From positions 434,001 through 498,000 of the forward strand of contig JAKSGN010000002.1 of NCBI GenBank assembly GCA_024180945.1: a stretch of DNA of 64,000 nucleotides. Reading direction: 5' to 3'. Positions 1-10,841 of this stretch are shown piece after piece. The notes below the pieces were generated by a model that saw only the letters and a program-made list of their open reading frames with translations, ran no database searches and was not told the origin of the DNA. This DNA is from Macrophomina tecta (lineage: Eukaryota > Ascomycota > Dothideomycetes > Botryosphaeriales > Botryosphaeriaceae). The position numbers and the translations under genes are program-made. Every line of letters begins with the position of its first letter. The first letter of the stretch is position 1.

Positions 1-157
1 GCCCTCAAAGAAGCAAGCCAGACACAGGAAGCCCAGCCCCAAGGTCTGACTGAGGCTGCCGGCGCCGCAGCCGCACCGCACCACCTCCGAGCCCATTGCG
101 GAACATCCCGCTGACATTTCTCGCTCACTACCACCACCACCTCGACCTCGCCCCAGC

Positions 158-194
158 GCCGCTGTTCCCGCCGCCGCTGTTCCCGCCGCCGCTG
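158..194. repeat. 15-bp GC-rich tandem repeat, 2.5 copies
   Basis: The unit GCCGCTGTTCCCGCC occurs twice and is followed by a partial third copy. It ends 40 bp before the uL14m start codon, so it probably lies in the 5' UTR or core promoter. No function is evident. Confidence 0.8.
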
Positions 195-234
195 CAAACC
201 CAAGCATTCCGTGTCGACGACGAGGCGAGTCGCC

Positions 235-985
235 ATGATCCAGCTCAAGGTCAGTGGCATTGAGCCCGCCGCGCCGGTGCAAAGCCCGCGTCGCGCGTGT
301 ACCTCGATCGGCTCCGCTGACAGTGCCGGCGTGCATACAGACGCTCGTTAACTGCATCGACAACTCTGGCGCCGCCGTCGTTGAGTGTGTCAATGTGCTG
401 CGCAGCAAGAGACCGGCCACGATCGGTACGTGAGCAAGCACAGCATAACCCCGTCTGCCACCTATGTCAACGCTGCATCTTCGCCAGCTCCAAATGCGCC
501 TCCATGCGTCATCTTTTGCCGCACCTCGCCCACTCTCGCGATGCATCTCAATTAGAACATGTTATCTGACGTTGATGATTACTCTGCAGGTGACCGCATC
601 GTCGTCGTCGTCCAGAAGCAGCGCTCGTTCGGTCCCGAGTCCGGCGGCGGTAGTGTTTCCGTCAGCGCCGCCAACAAGGTCCGTCGTGGGGATATCAGGC
701 ATGCTGTGGTTGTGCGCACTGCGAAGAAGATTCAGAGACCGGACGGAAGTGTTGTTAAATTTGACGACAATGCCTGCGTATTAATAAATAAGTCCGGGGA
801 GCCTATCGGTAGTCGTTTAAACGGTGCGTACAACAAACCTCCAGGCAACAATAGACATCTGAGGAGTCTGCATGCGTCGATATGGATATAGAGCTAACTA
901 TGATGGTCGCGTAGGCGTCGTTGGCCAGGAGCTGCGCAAGACGAAGTGGTCCAAGATTCTCTCCCTCGCTCCGATGCATCTATGA
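235..985 (+). CDS. mrpl38: mitochondrial large-subunit ribosomal protein uL14m
   Basis: This is a component of the mitochondrial 54S ribosomal subunit, homologous to bacterial L14 and yeast MRPL38. Four exons (235-249, 341-425, 590-823, 915-985) join in phase into a 134-residue protein. It starts [17 protein letters not shown], the usual L14 N-terminus, and continues with [29 protein letters not shown] and [18 protein letters not shown], all typical L14 segments. The tail [18 protein letters not shown] also fits. Splice sites are GT...AG (donors GTCAGT, GTACGT, GTGCGT). The first coding exon is only five codons. The length is close to the bacterial and mitochondrial family norm of about 120-140 residues. 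It ends 362 bp before the convergent rpb9 stop. The assignment rests on L14 motifs across the whole protein. Confidence 0.93.
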
Positions 986-1347
986 GCGATCAGAGGGAAC
1001 AAAATTATTGTAGTATAGAAAAGTAAAAACCACAGGCGGAGAATGGAGTTTGGCGCATGCGGAATGCCGCGTGTATATCTGTATCAATATTTGTAGCTAT
1101 GCTGGGTGCCGATATCCGGGGTATCAGGAAACCCCGGAATACTCATCCTTACTATGAACGCCATGTAGAAACCAGAAAAGCCGCCGAAATCTCACCGCCT
1201 ATCTCAACTCCATGTACAATCCTCTTTTTTTTTTTTCATTGCTCGTAACCCGAATTGGTCGGCTTGAACACCTTTCAAATGCGACCTTCCAGTCTTGACC
1301 CTCAATTTCCGGCGATAGTACCCTCCAATATGTGTGCGGTGTTTTAC
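986..1347. other. convergent intergenic region, mrpl38/rpb9
   Basis: These 362 bp hold the 3' ends of two convergent genes. A T-run lies near 1225-1238. I see no coding signal here. Confidence 0.6.
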
Positions 1348-2341
1348 TCATTGCCACACATGACCGCATGTGGGACTGACACAAACGTAGTAAAGTTTCT
1401 AAAGCGGGATAGTCAGCGAACGCCTGCAGCATCTGCAAGTGCTCGGATACCATACCATGCCGGTCTCAGCGGTACGCTGCTGCGATTGGAAGAACACCGC
1501 CTCGGTCTCGCCGCACTTAGGACAGGGTTTGTTGGACCTGGGCAGCTGTTCATGGAAAGCAACAAGTCAGCGAGCAAAGCTCTCTAGGCTCAGCGCGACT
1601 AACGACGGTTGCATGATGAAAACAAATCAACATGGGAATCGACGCAAACATCTTTCTCTCACGACTCTTGCTCTTGATGCGTGCCGTTCCGCTCTGTCAT
1701 GTGCAACTGGCCGTTTGGGTGGTACGATTGCTGGTGGTCATGGTCCATCATGACAGCATCGTCGTCCTCGTCGACATCGTACTCGTCGGCTGCGCCGAGA
1801 GGGATCTCCTTGGGCCGGCTGGCGTGCACGGCGCGACGGGGATCTTCATCATCGGCCTCGATGAACAGGCCGGCGTCCTTGGTCTCCTGACCGCAAATCT
1901 CGCAGAAGATTTCCTGGCCGCACATGGTGCAGAAGGACGGCACGTCACCCATCTCGTCCATTTCTTCCATGTCCATGTGGGGGCTCATAGCGTTGGTGTG
2001 CGGGGTATGTGCGCCAGCAGCAGTACTAACCGTTGGGTCCTGGCCAAGGTCGCTTGTCACGCCGGCTGTCTCAGCCGCGGTGTTGCTCATCTCGTTGCGG
2101 TAGATGCATGACGTATCGGCATCAGTGTAGTAGTTGCAGGTGCGGCATGCGAACTGGAGCGAGTTGCGGTTCTCCGGGTTCTCCCTGGGGTAGAGCAAGT
2201 TCGAGCTACGACACAGTTAGCCGGAGATGTACGTTGACTTGGGGGAAGTGAGAGGGCGTACCAGTCGGCGCAGAATCTAAAAGTGATTTTCTTGGGCTCG
2301 TTGTCGCCTTCGGACGGGGCGGGGCTAGCGTAGTCGGCCAT
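1348..2341 (-). CDS. rpb9: RNA polymerase II subunit Rpb9
   Basis: Rpb9 is a small zinc-ribbon subunit of RNA polymerase II that acts in start-site selection, elongation and proofreading. Exons 2341-2262, 2205-2031, 1545-1456 and 1398-1348 join in phase to 131 residues, slightly longer than the usual 113-125. The N-terminal ribbon has Cys24, Cys27, Cys47 and Cys50 within FRFCADCSNLLYPRE and FACRTCNYY. The linker ETAGVTSDLGQDPT leads into LPRSNKPCPKCGETEAVFF and the hallmark FQSQQRTAETGM. The C-terminus reads KLYYVCVSPTCGHVWQ, so the last cysteine pair is C-x4-C instead of the usual C-x2-C. Intron 2 (2030-1546) is 485 nt, whereas introns 1 and 3 are each 56-57 nt. It stays open in frame for 123 codons after the donor; see the separate entry. 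The start codon is the ATG before ADYASPAPSEGD. Confidence 0.93.
1659..2030 (-). other. in-frame open stretch inside rpb9 intron 2, CxxC/acidic peptide
   Basis: If the rpb9 intron-2 donor (GTTAGT) is not used, the frame of exon 2 continues for 123 codons before a stop at 1659. The peptide is not random in character. It has a Met/Asp/Glu-rich stretch (MDMEEMDEMGDVPSF), two knuckle-like pairs in CTMCGQEIFCEICGQE (C-x2-C, x5, C-x2-C), and an acidic part containing DEYDVDEDDD. It could be an alternative 3' end of Rpb9, a nested same-strand gene starting at one of its internal ATGs, or a lost exon. I do not recognise it. The conserved Rpb9 C-terminal ribbon needs the spliced form. Confidence 0.4.
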
Positions 2342-2927
2342 AGTAGCGGGAGTCGGTGGAGCGGATAGCCCTAAGTCGAGCGTGTCGAGTGTCGTGCAGC
2401 TAGAAGTGCTTTCTAAGGTGTGCGGAGCTTGGTGGTGCTTCAAAGAGTCGAAGTGGGCGACGGCGAGCTGGAGCTGCTGTGTTGTTACGGACAGGAACAA
2501 GAACCCTTGGGGCAGGCGATCGGCGGCCGGTTTTGAGTGGCTGACAATGCGGCCCGGCTTGGGCCCAGCGGAGCAGCCGCGTGCTTGGCAGCTGTCTTAG
2601 CACCTCAGGCAGAAAACGGCCCAACTTACAGAGAAAGGCGAAGACCCATTCACGGGGCGAGCTTTTTAATCGGCTAGTCACCTCACGTTGTCAAGCAATA
2701 TAGTCACCATCCGTGGCACAACATCTGGCATTTCCACTCACCCCGATTACCCAATCGGGAACCGCGTGACCTGATTATGTTTAAAAATAGATAAAGCGAG
2801 AGCCTGTCTTGCGCGTCTTTCACACAGTATAGTCACCCTATCTTGGATTTTAGCTTTCAAAAAATTTGCATTGTTAGTTTCTCTGCTGGACTCGTCAAAA
2901 GTTCGTCATGCATCACCAGGAACCAAA
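2342..2927. other. intergenic region between rpb9 5' end and the AIM6-like gene 3' end
   Basis: This 586-bp stretch should contain the rpb9 promoter, read leftward, and the 3' UTR of the AIM6-like gene. The ORFs in it look like chance frames, and nothing else is recognisable. Confidence 0.5.
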
Positions 2928-4419
2928 CTACCCGGGCCAGAAACCCCAATGCCCCTTCCTGACTGCTCTAAGATCATCAACATTCAAGATTCCCACATCT
3001 TCGTTCAACAGAATCTCCCATATCTGGTTCCTGAAGCCCCGGGGCCATCTAGGCGTGCCCCAATAACGAGGGATGAGACCTCTTGCACGCGCATTCCTAA
3101 TCTGCTCTCTCAACGTGGCGCGTTGTTCTGATGACAGTAGTCCCTTGGCGTCGCCAATTGCTTTGACAAGCGGGGCAGACGCAAAATGGGAGTTCGAAGG
3201 GTTGTATTTGAATTTTCTTATAGTTTCGACGTCGGAGGGATCCATAAGGTTTGCCAATGGTGCGTCGAGGAATATATCGCGGTGCGTTTGGTTCGCCACG
3301 ACAAGGTCGTAAGGAGTTGCACCCGTACCGACAACTGTAATCGGCCGCGGGATACGGTGCGTCCCATTCCAGTGTGATAGCCACCCTCTTTCCCGCAACG
3401 GCGTAAGAGCTTCGTACAGATATGGCCATGTCTCCGCGCCCCCCGTTTTGATATCGATGAGCAAAGTGAGCGTCTGCGAAGGCTCGGCCTCAAAGACCCC
3501 ACGATAGGGCTGTTGCGGGTAATCTTCGCGGAGTCTGTTTGCCGCATCCAGGATCTTGACGAGCGGTTCAATATACATGTGTCCAAGAGTACCATTTCCG
3601 GTCATGGTAACTGACTCTAACGCGTGACCAACATAAAGCTGATCCTCGACAAGCCAGATATCTGCTTCAACCCCGACACAGCCGGTCCCAAGAGCAGCAT
3701 ACAAGGGAGTCGTACGCCAATAGTCATCTATCAATAATAAGCCGCTGAGCGCAAATGGATGGAGAATATCTGCCGACATCTGGATAGACATCAACTCGCC
3801 AGCAGTCTTTGGCGACAGCTTGCGTCTTTAACTGAGCTGAAGCAGTCATCCGAACGTATATGTCGCCTAAGTACTTGAAATTTTTGCGTCCAGACGACTG
3901 CTTCCTCATCCCCGCGCGCAGTTACTTGTTACTGCATTACGTTGATTCCAGGGGTTTCTTTCTGTTTGCGCGACAGAGGATTGGGTGGGGAGGAGACTGA
4001 CTATGAGAATGGCAGGGTACCGGCACTACATTCGAAAGGAACTTCCTCGGGTAATCAGGAGAGTCTGGGTCGATTGAGATACTCTCGCTCTGAAAAGAGA
4101 AGGCAGAGTCAAAGCGATCCAGAGGCCATGGCATGAGACTGAAGACTGTTCTGTGAAAGTAAATTAGACGGATACGAAGACTTCATGTAGAGACTTACAA
4201 AGCGAGGAAGAAAGACAGGGTGAGGACAAGTACGATTTGCACGAATTTGAAAACTACACGAGGACTAACAGCGCAGGTGGAGGCCTGTCCGCTCTCCGTT
4301 TCCTTGCGAAGCGACGTGTAGGAGTGCTTTCTCGGCCATGCCCATGGTAACCAGAATCGATGGCCATCAGAACAGCACCAACACTCGGTGTGCTCTTTCA
4401 CAGAAATCGTTGGTGGCAT
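2928..4419 (-). CDS. AIM6-like membrane-anchored phosphodiesterase-superfamily protein
   Basis: It resembles fungal 'altered inheritance of mitochondria 6' proteins, which have a PLC-like phosphodiesterase fold; their substrate is not established. Exons 4419-4199, 4150-4002 and 3727-2928 join in phase to 389 residues. A single hydrophobic helix lies at about residues 56-79 (FKFVQIVLVLTLSFFLAL plus flank) after a basic, Trp-rich N-terminus, which suggests a signal anchor. The family signature PCHSHNDYWR spans residues 119-128 and crosses the second splice junction. It is followed by GCVGVEADIWL, VGHALESVT and TLLIDIKTGG, the regions that carry metal and catalytic residues in this fold. The C-terminus YWGTPRWPRGFRNQIWEILL also fits the family. 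Intron 2 (4001-3728) is unusually long at 274 nt because it contains a 66-bp hairpin repeat (3839-3904). Confidence 0.85.
3839..3904. repeat. 66-bp imperfect hairpin repeat, copy 1
   Basis: The left arm GAAGCAGTCATCCGAACGT (3839-3857) is nearly the reverse complement of the right arm GCGTCCAGACGACTGCTTC (3886-3904). The first 32 bp match copy 3 at 33910 with mostly transition differences. It lies wholly inside intron 2 of the AIM6-like gene. No target-site duplication is clear. Confidence 0.7.
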
Positions 4420-5589
4420 AATCGCAGACGAGTCTCATGTCGAGAACAAGCTGAACGGGGGTTTCGATCTTAAGTGTGATCAAGACATAGGGCGGGCGAA
4501 ACGAGTCAAGTCGCCATACGAGAGGGCCGCTCAGCCCCGAAACCCGTAGTCGGTGAGTGATTTCAAAACTCGCCATCCGGACAGGGTCCGGAATCCATCG
4601 CAGGCAGAGAGGGACCAATGGGGTAATATTAGTGCAATTCGCTAGTCTACTCCGCCTACCGCTCATCCCGTGCGGGTGAGCGCGTCCCTGCTCTTCGTTC
4701 CCCACATTTAGCAGTCTCCAGAGGCGAAGGAACCACGCTGTCGCCGAGAAGAGCAGTGCAAACGAGTATCTTGGTGTTGAGGCATGATCCTCGACCGATC
4801 TTGGACGGGAGCGGGTGCGGCATTGCTTGGCATATGCGGACTGTCTTGGAGTGCATGTTTGTTGTCGAGTCAGAGCGCGAACGCCTCGTCAGTGCTGGGG
4901 CGCATATTCGTGGAGCAGCTATGCCCAAGGCGGCAGTTAGATTGGCGATGGACGTCTCAGTGATCCCTTTTCCTTGTGGTTCAGTAGGGCGGCGCAGCGC
5001 CTCCAAGGGCTTGCCGTGAAGACGAGTCACGGCTTAAACTCACATGCGCCTCGTAGTTTCGTAATACGATGACGCGCCGCACAAAAGGCGACAATAGACT
5101 CGCTCTGGGCCTTAGGTCGAGGCTGGGGTTGCGTCAAAAGGGCTTGGGTTGAGACAATTATGGCACCGCTGCCCAAGTCAGACGACAGGCCACGGTGCTC
5201 TGCCCGGTTAGCATGACAGAGACCTACTTGTTACTCATGTCACTCACGTGCGCGTACGACTGCGGCGCAGGACGAGCCGCCGTGCAGCGTGTCGGGACCT
5301 GGTCAGGCTCCTGTCATGGGGGCCTCCTGTCGGTGCCTGGCAAAGCGATCGCCGACCTCCAGGTTGGCGGGGGCGGCTGCTGAGGCGACGGATGCCGACT
5401 TGGCCGGCGGACCTGAACCCCGCAGCGAGCGCGCATTTGGACGTGCGCGCGACCATCTTTCACAAACATCTGCACTGCACTGCTTCCGCTGCACCACCCG
5501 CGCTACAACAACCGCTCACAAAGCGCCGCGCTATCACGTACTCCAACCTTCCTGCTCTTCTACGTCAAGCGCTCGCCGCACAAGCGAAA
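4420..5589. promoter_or_regulatory. divergent intergenic region, AIM6-like gene/ess1
   Basis: This 1.17-kb interval separates two divergently transcribed genes, so it should hold both promoters. The short overlapping frames in it lack codon bias and recognisable domains. I see no further feature. Confidence 0.5.
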
Positions 5590-6317
5590 ATGGTATGCTT
5601 CGTCGCCACGCGGCTCCAGCTTTTGCATTGACGCTTTCTTCAGGCTGAGAACGGTCTTCCGCCTGGATGGGAGGTGCGCATCTCCAAGTCTAAGGGCCTC
5701 CCTTACTACTTCAACACCAAGACCACTGAGTCGCGCTGGGACTCGCCCGAGGGTACCGATCCGGACAAGTTGAAGCTATACATGGCCAACCACCATAGCA
5801 CCAAGGCCGGTGATGCCGCGGCTGGCGGCAGCAACGATGCCATCAGAGCGGCCCATCTTCTGGTGAAGCATGAGGGAAGCCGGCGACCTTCGAGCTGGCG
5901 TGAGGCCAAGATAACGCGCACCAAGGAGGAGGCGATGGAGATTTTGAAGGGATACGAACAGCGCATCAAGTCGGGCGAGACCACGCTCGCTGAGCTGGCC
6001 GTCGCTGAGTCGGACTGCAGCAGCGCACGCAAGGGTGGTGACTTGTGAGTTGGCATGGACAGGTTTGTCTGCAGTGGAGCAGCAGTTGACATACTTTGGC
6101 AGGGGCTTCTTCAAGAGGGGCGACATGCAGCGGGAGTTTGAAGACGCGGCATTTGCGCTGCAGCCGGGCGAGATCAGTGGTATCGTGGAGACGGCTTCTG
6201 GCCTCCACCTGATTGAGAGGTAAGCGCACACCGCCACCCAAGTTGGCGGTACACGTGGTCGTGCAGGGAGCTGACGCATGTCGAAATGCTATTGTTGACA
6301 GGCTGCCGAACGCGTAG
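5590..6317 (+). CDS. ess1: peptidyl-prolyl cis-trans isomerase Ess1/Pin1
   Basis: Pin1-type isomerases act on pSer/pThr-Pro bonds, notably in the RNA polymerase II C-terminal repeat. Exons 5590-5592, 5644-6044, 6103-6219 and 6302-6317 give 178 residues. The first coding exon is just the ATG, followed at once by a GTATGC donor. The WW domain (about residues 6-37) shows [14 protein letters not shown], the aromatic patch YYF and the second Trp33. A short Gly/Ser-rich linker leads to the parvulin domain. Its [17 protein letters not shown] motif carries the phosphate-binding Lys and two Arg. The active-site Cys is in [16 protein letters not shown] and the conserved His in GLHLIER. The length fits fungal Pin1 homologues (about 170-180). 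The last exon supplies only the final five residues and the stop. Confidence 0.96.
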
Positions 6318-7593
6318 AAGGATGAGGCTCTTCTATGAGAATCCACCGGCAAAGCTGCGGGAGGGCATTGCCGGCGAATCACAAAGGTAGAATGGCCAAA
6401 AAGCTAATGACATGTGAATCCCATATGGAACGCCCAACCGTCATTCCGACGTGGCTCGGGCAGCGGATGAAATGATAGCCGTGGTCGAGTATACCTGCTT
6501 GTAGAAAATGAAGTGGTGGCTCAGTGCTGCAAGGGGGCCGTCAATACGCACAACATGGACTAAGACCCGATCCGGCGCCTGTCGCTCGATCCGCACCTCC
6601 CAACGCCGCCTGTTCTTGTCTTTTTTTTTTTTTTTTCCCTGCTTACAACGGCCTGGATATCCCGCAAGTTTCTCAGTGTCCACCCAGTGCAGGCAGCGGC
6701 GTGACCAGTTGCGTGCGCGCATCGTCATTCAGTATAAACGCCCAGCCGGCAGGCATCTCCCTCCGGCTGCAGCACCCAGCTAATCCAGACTAGCCGGGCC
6801 CCCCTCCCAACGCTGCCCCAGCCCAGTAGCGTGAGCCAGATGATGCACGACGCTAAAGCATGCGCGTTTGTCGGTGGCATTCCGCCTTGTGGCGCCCCCG
6901 CTCCGCCTCTTTTCTATTTCCCCATTGTCTTCTGTTGGTGCATGCTGCGCAATTATTTTCGCATTGAGTTTTTTTTCTCCCAGCCAAGCCGCGGGCTCCG
7001 AGGGGGCCGAACAGAGTCGCAGCCTTACCCGCCCTATCAAGGCTAGTGCAGGCCAGCATAACACTCGCGGCGCCCGACCACGGCCCTGGTTGTCCCGACA
7101 TCTGAGCGTCGTGCGGGCGGGCTCCTAAGCGCCTGTCGGGCACAGCCGGCCCTTCTCGAAAGCTCTGGAGTATGCCGCTGGAGGCGCTTATGCCGCATCC
7201 GGCTCCTGGATGGGCGTTGCGTCAGGCCGCACCGGCTGAGTGGTTGAAGGGCATGGGATCGATCGCTGCCGCCGTAATGGTGACCTCTTCACGCTGCTTT
7301 GACAAGGCGAGACGAGCATGGAGTCGAGGTCGGGCCTGCCGCCGGACGGGATATTTTACTGAGCTCTGCCGCCCCACGATCCGCTGTCCCCCGTAATCCC
7401 CACCACATGGACCCTCGGTGACTCGGCCAACCTAACAGCCCTACTCTACTTCGACACTGCCCAACGCTGCGTCAGCTCGCTTGCCTTACTCGCGACCTTC
7501 TCTCGCCCCAGCATTTAAAAGCTTTGCGGGAGCGCTAGGGAGCACCCGCAGTTCAAATCACTTTCATTTACGCCCCAGGCCTCGCTCTCCATC
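6318..7593. other. intergenic region with a 16-nt T-run
   Basis: This 1.28-kb interval lies between ess1 and the 360-residue orphan. It contains a T16 tract at 6621-6636 and pyrimidine-rich patches. It probably contains the promoter of the downstream gene. No gene is recognisable. Confidence 0.5.
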
Positions 7594-8676
7594 ATGGCGA
7601 CGACATCCACGCCCACGTCCGCCTCGCCCGCCCTCACCTACTTTTCGGCCACTGGAGGCTCGCCGCCGCGCAACCACTATCGTCGCCCGTCGTTGAAGAA
7701 AACAATCACACCTGTCTCACCAGGTGTTTCTGCGCCGCGCACTCATTGTCCGAGGGACGTCGATGCCTTCAGCTTCAATCCTTCGCATCTGCCTGCATGG
7801 AGCATGCCGCAGGACCTCTGGGAGGCCCTTCCTGACCGGTTGCGGCCCCACCTCGTTGGCGTGCAGCATGCTGGAGCCGCCGTGCTCACTGGCTTTGAGC
7901 GGCTGAAAGAAATCCGGACGACGCTGCTCACCGACCTCGTGGAGCTGGAAGAGCCGCAAGTGGACAATGCCCAGGCCTCCATGGGCAACAATGGCCACGG
8001 GGAAAATGAACTCGACGCTCTGCTCAACAACTTGAGTATCGATTCCACGGCAAAGGGTCCGCGCGTCCGTCACGACTCGCTCGCTACGCCCTCGCTCTCC
8101 ACACCGTCACTTACTCCCTCGGTCAGTGAAGTAAACAGTGACCGGTCTGCCGACTCTTCAATGCCAGGCACGCCGGGCGATTCTTCACCGGTCACGCCTG
8201 CGAGTCCTCCGGCTCCTATTTCGCCTTTCAGTTACCCAATCGACAAGCCCATTCGGTCCCACACGCCGCCGCCCGCTTCTCCAGCTTCAACCGTCTCGCC
8301 TCTCTCTCCGGACCCCGAGACCCCTGGCTCTCCCACAAATACGCCTGCAACACCTACCTCGACGAGCATTCTCTCCCCCCTGCACCCATTCGCCCAGCCG
8401 CCACGCCACCCGCACGCTACGTACTACGCGGCCGAAATGGCGGAGCTTCGTTGCGTAGCGCTAGTGCGGCTGCGGCACGCTGCGCGCCGGGTTGACGCCG
8501 AGTGGGGCGAGTGCAAGCGCGTGGGCATCGTGCGGCCGTCCGAGCGCGAGGCAGACGCACGGATGGCGAAAGAGTTCGAACTATGGTGGGCAGGCAAGAA
8601 GGGATCAATAGGTGCTCTCGAAGAGAGGATTCGTCGCATCGAAAGGCTTGGCTTGGGCCTGAGCGGCTTCATGTGA
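7594..8676 (+). CDS. Ser/Pro/Thr-rich protein of unknown function, 360 residues
   Basis: This is a single uninterrupted ORF starting at an ATG (ATCATGGCG) and ending at 8676. I do not recognise the family. The N-terminus is Ser/Thr-rich, followed by a folded-looking part (about residues 50-115) with FNPSHLPAWSMPQDLWEALP and a helical stretch around GFERLKEIRTTLLTDLVELE. A long low-complexity Ser/Pro/Thr segment (about 150-275) has many SP and TP dipeptides, suggesting phosphorylation. A C-terminal helical, Arg-rich region (MAELRCVALVRLRHAARRVD to the end) has a conserved look. Strong use of C or G in third codon positions supports coding. No membrane segment or signal peptide is evident. The two ordered ends suggest a real protein and not a chance ORF. 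Confidence 0.8.
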   Translation: MATTSTPTSASPALTYFSATGGSPPRNHYRRPSLKKTITPVSPGVSAPRTHCPRDVDAFSFNPSHLPAWSMPQDLWEALPDRLRPHLVGVQHAGAAVLTGFERLKEIRTTLLTDLVELEEPQVDNAQASMGNNGHGENELDALLNNLSIDSTAKGPRVRHDSLATPSLSTPSLTPSVSEVNSDRSADSSMPGTPGDSSPVTPASPPAPISPFSYPIDKPIRSHTPPPASPASTVSPLSPDPETPGSPTNTPATPTSTSILSPLHPFAQPPRHPHATYYAAEMAELRCVALVRLRHAARRVDAEWGECKRVGIVRPSEREADARMAKEFELWWAGKKGSIGALEERIRRIERLGLGLSGFM

Positions 8677-10841
8677 GCACTTCTCTTTTGGCTTTCTCCC
8701 AGTCCTCGTGGGTTTGGGTGGGTGGGGCAACGGTTCGTTGCATTGATGGGGAGTAGTCGGATGTTCTCGTGGTGGAAGTGGATTTCCGCTCCTTTCTCTT
8801 CCGTCTATTCCCATCTCTCCCCCGACTCTTTCCTTTCTCCTATTACTAAGTTAGGGATTTTCGTTTTTGTGCTTTTTCCTTTTCAGGGCGCTCATTGGAA
8901 GGGGAACGGCATGGGTAATATCACGTACTCGGAGTCCTGGCACAAAAAACACCATACAAGATGCGCATACCTAAGATGCGGAGCTTCGGGCAACATCTCC
9001 CGACGGACAAGTGATTGCATGAGGATATGCGCTACGGAATAATGTCTCATAAAATATGTTCTTTTGTTGTACACTTGTTGTTCCTGTTTCAAGTAGGGGT
9101 GTTCAAGGGGCTTGCTGGCTGGGACAGTCCGTTTCTTCTCCTGTTTTCATGTACCATGATTGCCGTTGGAGACATCGCAAGGTGGACAACTTTCAGAAAA
9201 ATGATATGGCTGCTGGCAGAATAAACATTATATTTGACTGTCTTTACACCGTTTTACTCTTGACTGTGCGATTCCGCTGAGGACTGAGTTCTTTCATGTT
9301 CTGGGAAGCATTGCGATCTGTCCTTGTGGTAGAGACTTGAGGTATCTATCCGTATACAACCGGCTAGAAGATTTGGTTATATCGATAACTGCCTGCATGA
9401 ATGCTCGACTGTCCACACATTCAAAAAAAAAAATTTTTAAAAAAAAACTCTCCACAGTCTCACTTGTGACACCAACCTCATCTGCGTGTAGCTATATAAT
9501 TAGCAACCAAGCATATAATTTCAGGATTCCAATCAATCATTCAGCGGAGTGGCATAGGGATGGGTTCTGGGTTGTCTTACTAATAGCACCCGCTCGCCCG
9601 AAGCCCTTTCCCAGATCATCTTACAACCATGCAGCCGATCACCTGATGCTTCTGCGTTTCTCATGAGATTCTCTGTCGTTTCCCCTCATCTTGTATTTTG
9701 CATGTGCTTCTCCGGTGGCCACACTGCCCGGTCAATGGTTGAATGGGTGCCGTGGTGCGGACAATCGACGCGGATACGTCGACCCGATCAAAATTTGGTC
9801 TCATTGCACATTCCTACTGCTATTTGGTGATTCAGTGCAGGTTAATCTAATTTGTGTATTCATCAGCACCTGGTGCCGCTGCACAGCAAGTGAGCTTCCT
9901 TCTTTCTGGTATGACTGGGCGAGTGGGTGCCTCGAAACTCCGCTGTCTCCCTTTTCCTTCTGGGTCATTACCGTTGCCGCAAACACAAGTGCAGGGAATG
10001 CGCAGCCAGGGCGGTCTTCCAGGCGTAAATGCCAGAACTGACCAGTGGACAATTTTCACAGATGCATGTACATACAACTGCTAGTTACTGCGAGGCTAGC
10101 TTTCATCTTCAAGCGCAGTGTAGGCCCTGGGATATGCTTTGGCGAACAATCCGTTGTCCGAACATGCAGCAAACCACGATAGACTCACTAGGACCTCTGT
10201 TTGCTCTGTTCATGTGCAGTCGCTGCAAAGACGCGCGGATGCCGGACAAACCGGCCGGCTAGGTGTCTCCGCTTACTTTCCCTCAACGGCCCAATCAATC
10301 GATTGTCCACGCAGACGGGCAAAATAAAGAATGCCATTCCTGCATGGCGGGCTGTAATGGACGTCGGAAATTCAGAAGCCGCCCCACTTCAACGTGCGGT
10401 GACATCATACGGTTGCACGGAGGGGAACCAAAGGTGGCAAAGCGACCTGTCTCTAACACGTGGACCGTTCGGAAATAATTGACATGTAATTGGAACCCCA
10501 ATCTGCAGATTCAGGTGCGACGCGCTCCATAATTCACTTTCGCCCAAACACTTTATGCAATTCGCGAAGCACTTTGCTGTGGAGCATGCAAATAGATAGA
10601 TGCACTGATGAGTTGAACCTCGAAGCTCTGTCTTAGGAGCAAGTGCACAATGCATGTACCTCTTCTCTTTGCTGTCTCCTTTTACCTGGTCTCATGGCAG
10701 CGCACACGTAACATATCAACCTTGGTACGGAACTACTGCTTCAATATATGGGTGAAATTCAACCTGCTCCGTTTGTGAAACGGCTTCATACGCTACTTTA
10801 GAAACTCAGACACGTGATTGCGCGGGCGGTAACGCGATGGG
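8677..10841. other. 2.2-kb intergenic region, no gene recognised
   Basis: This region holds the 3' flank of the orphan and the 3' flank of convergent pop3. An A/T block occurs near 9422-9448. Short frames show no codon bias or domains. Confidence 0.5.
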
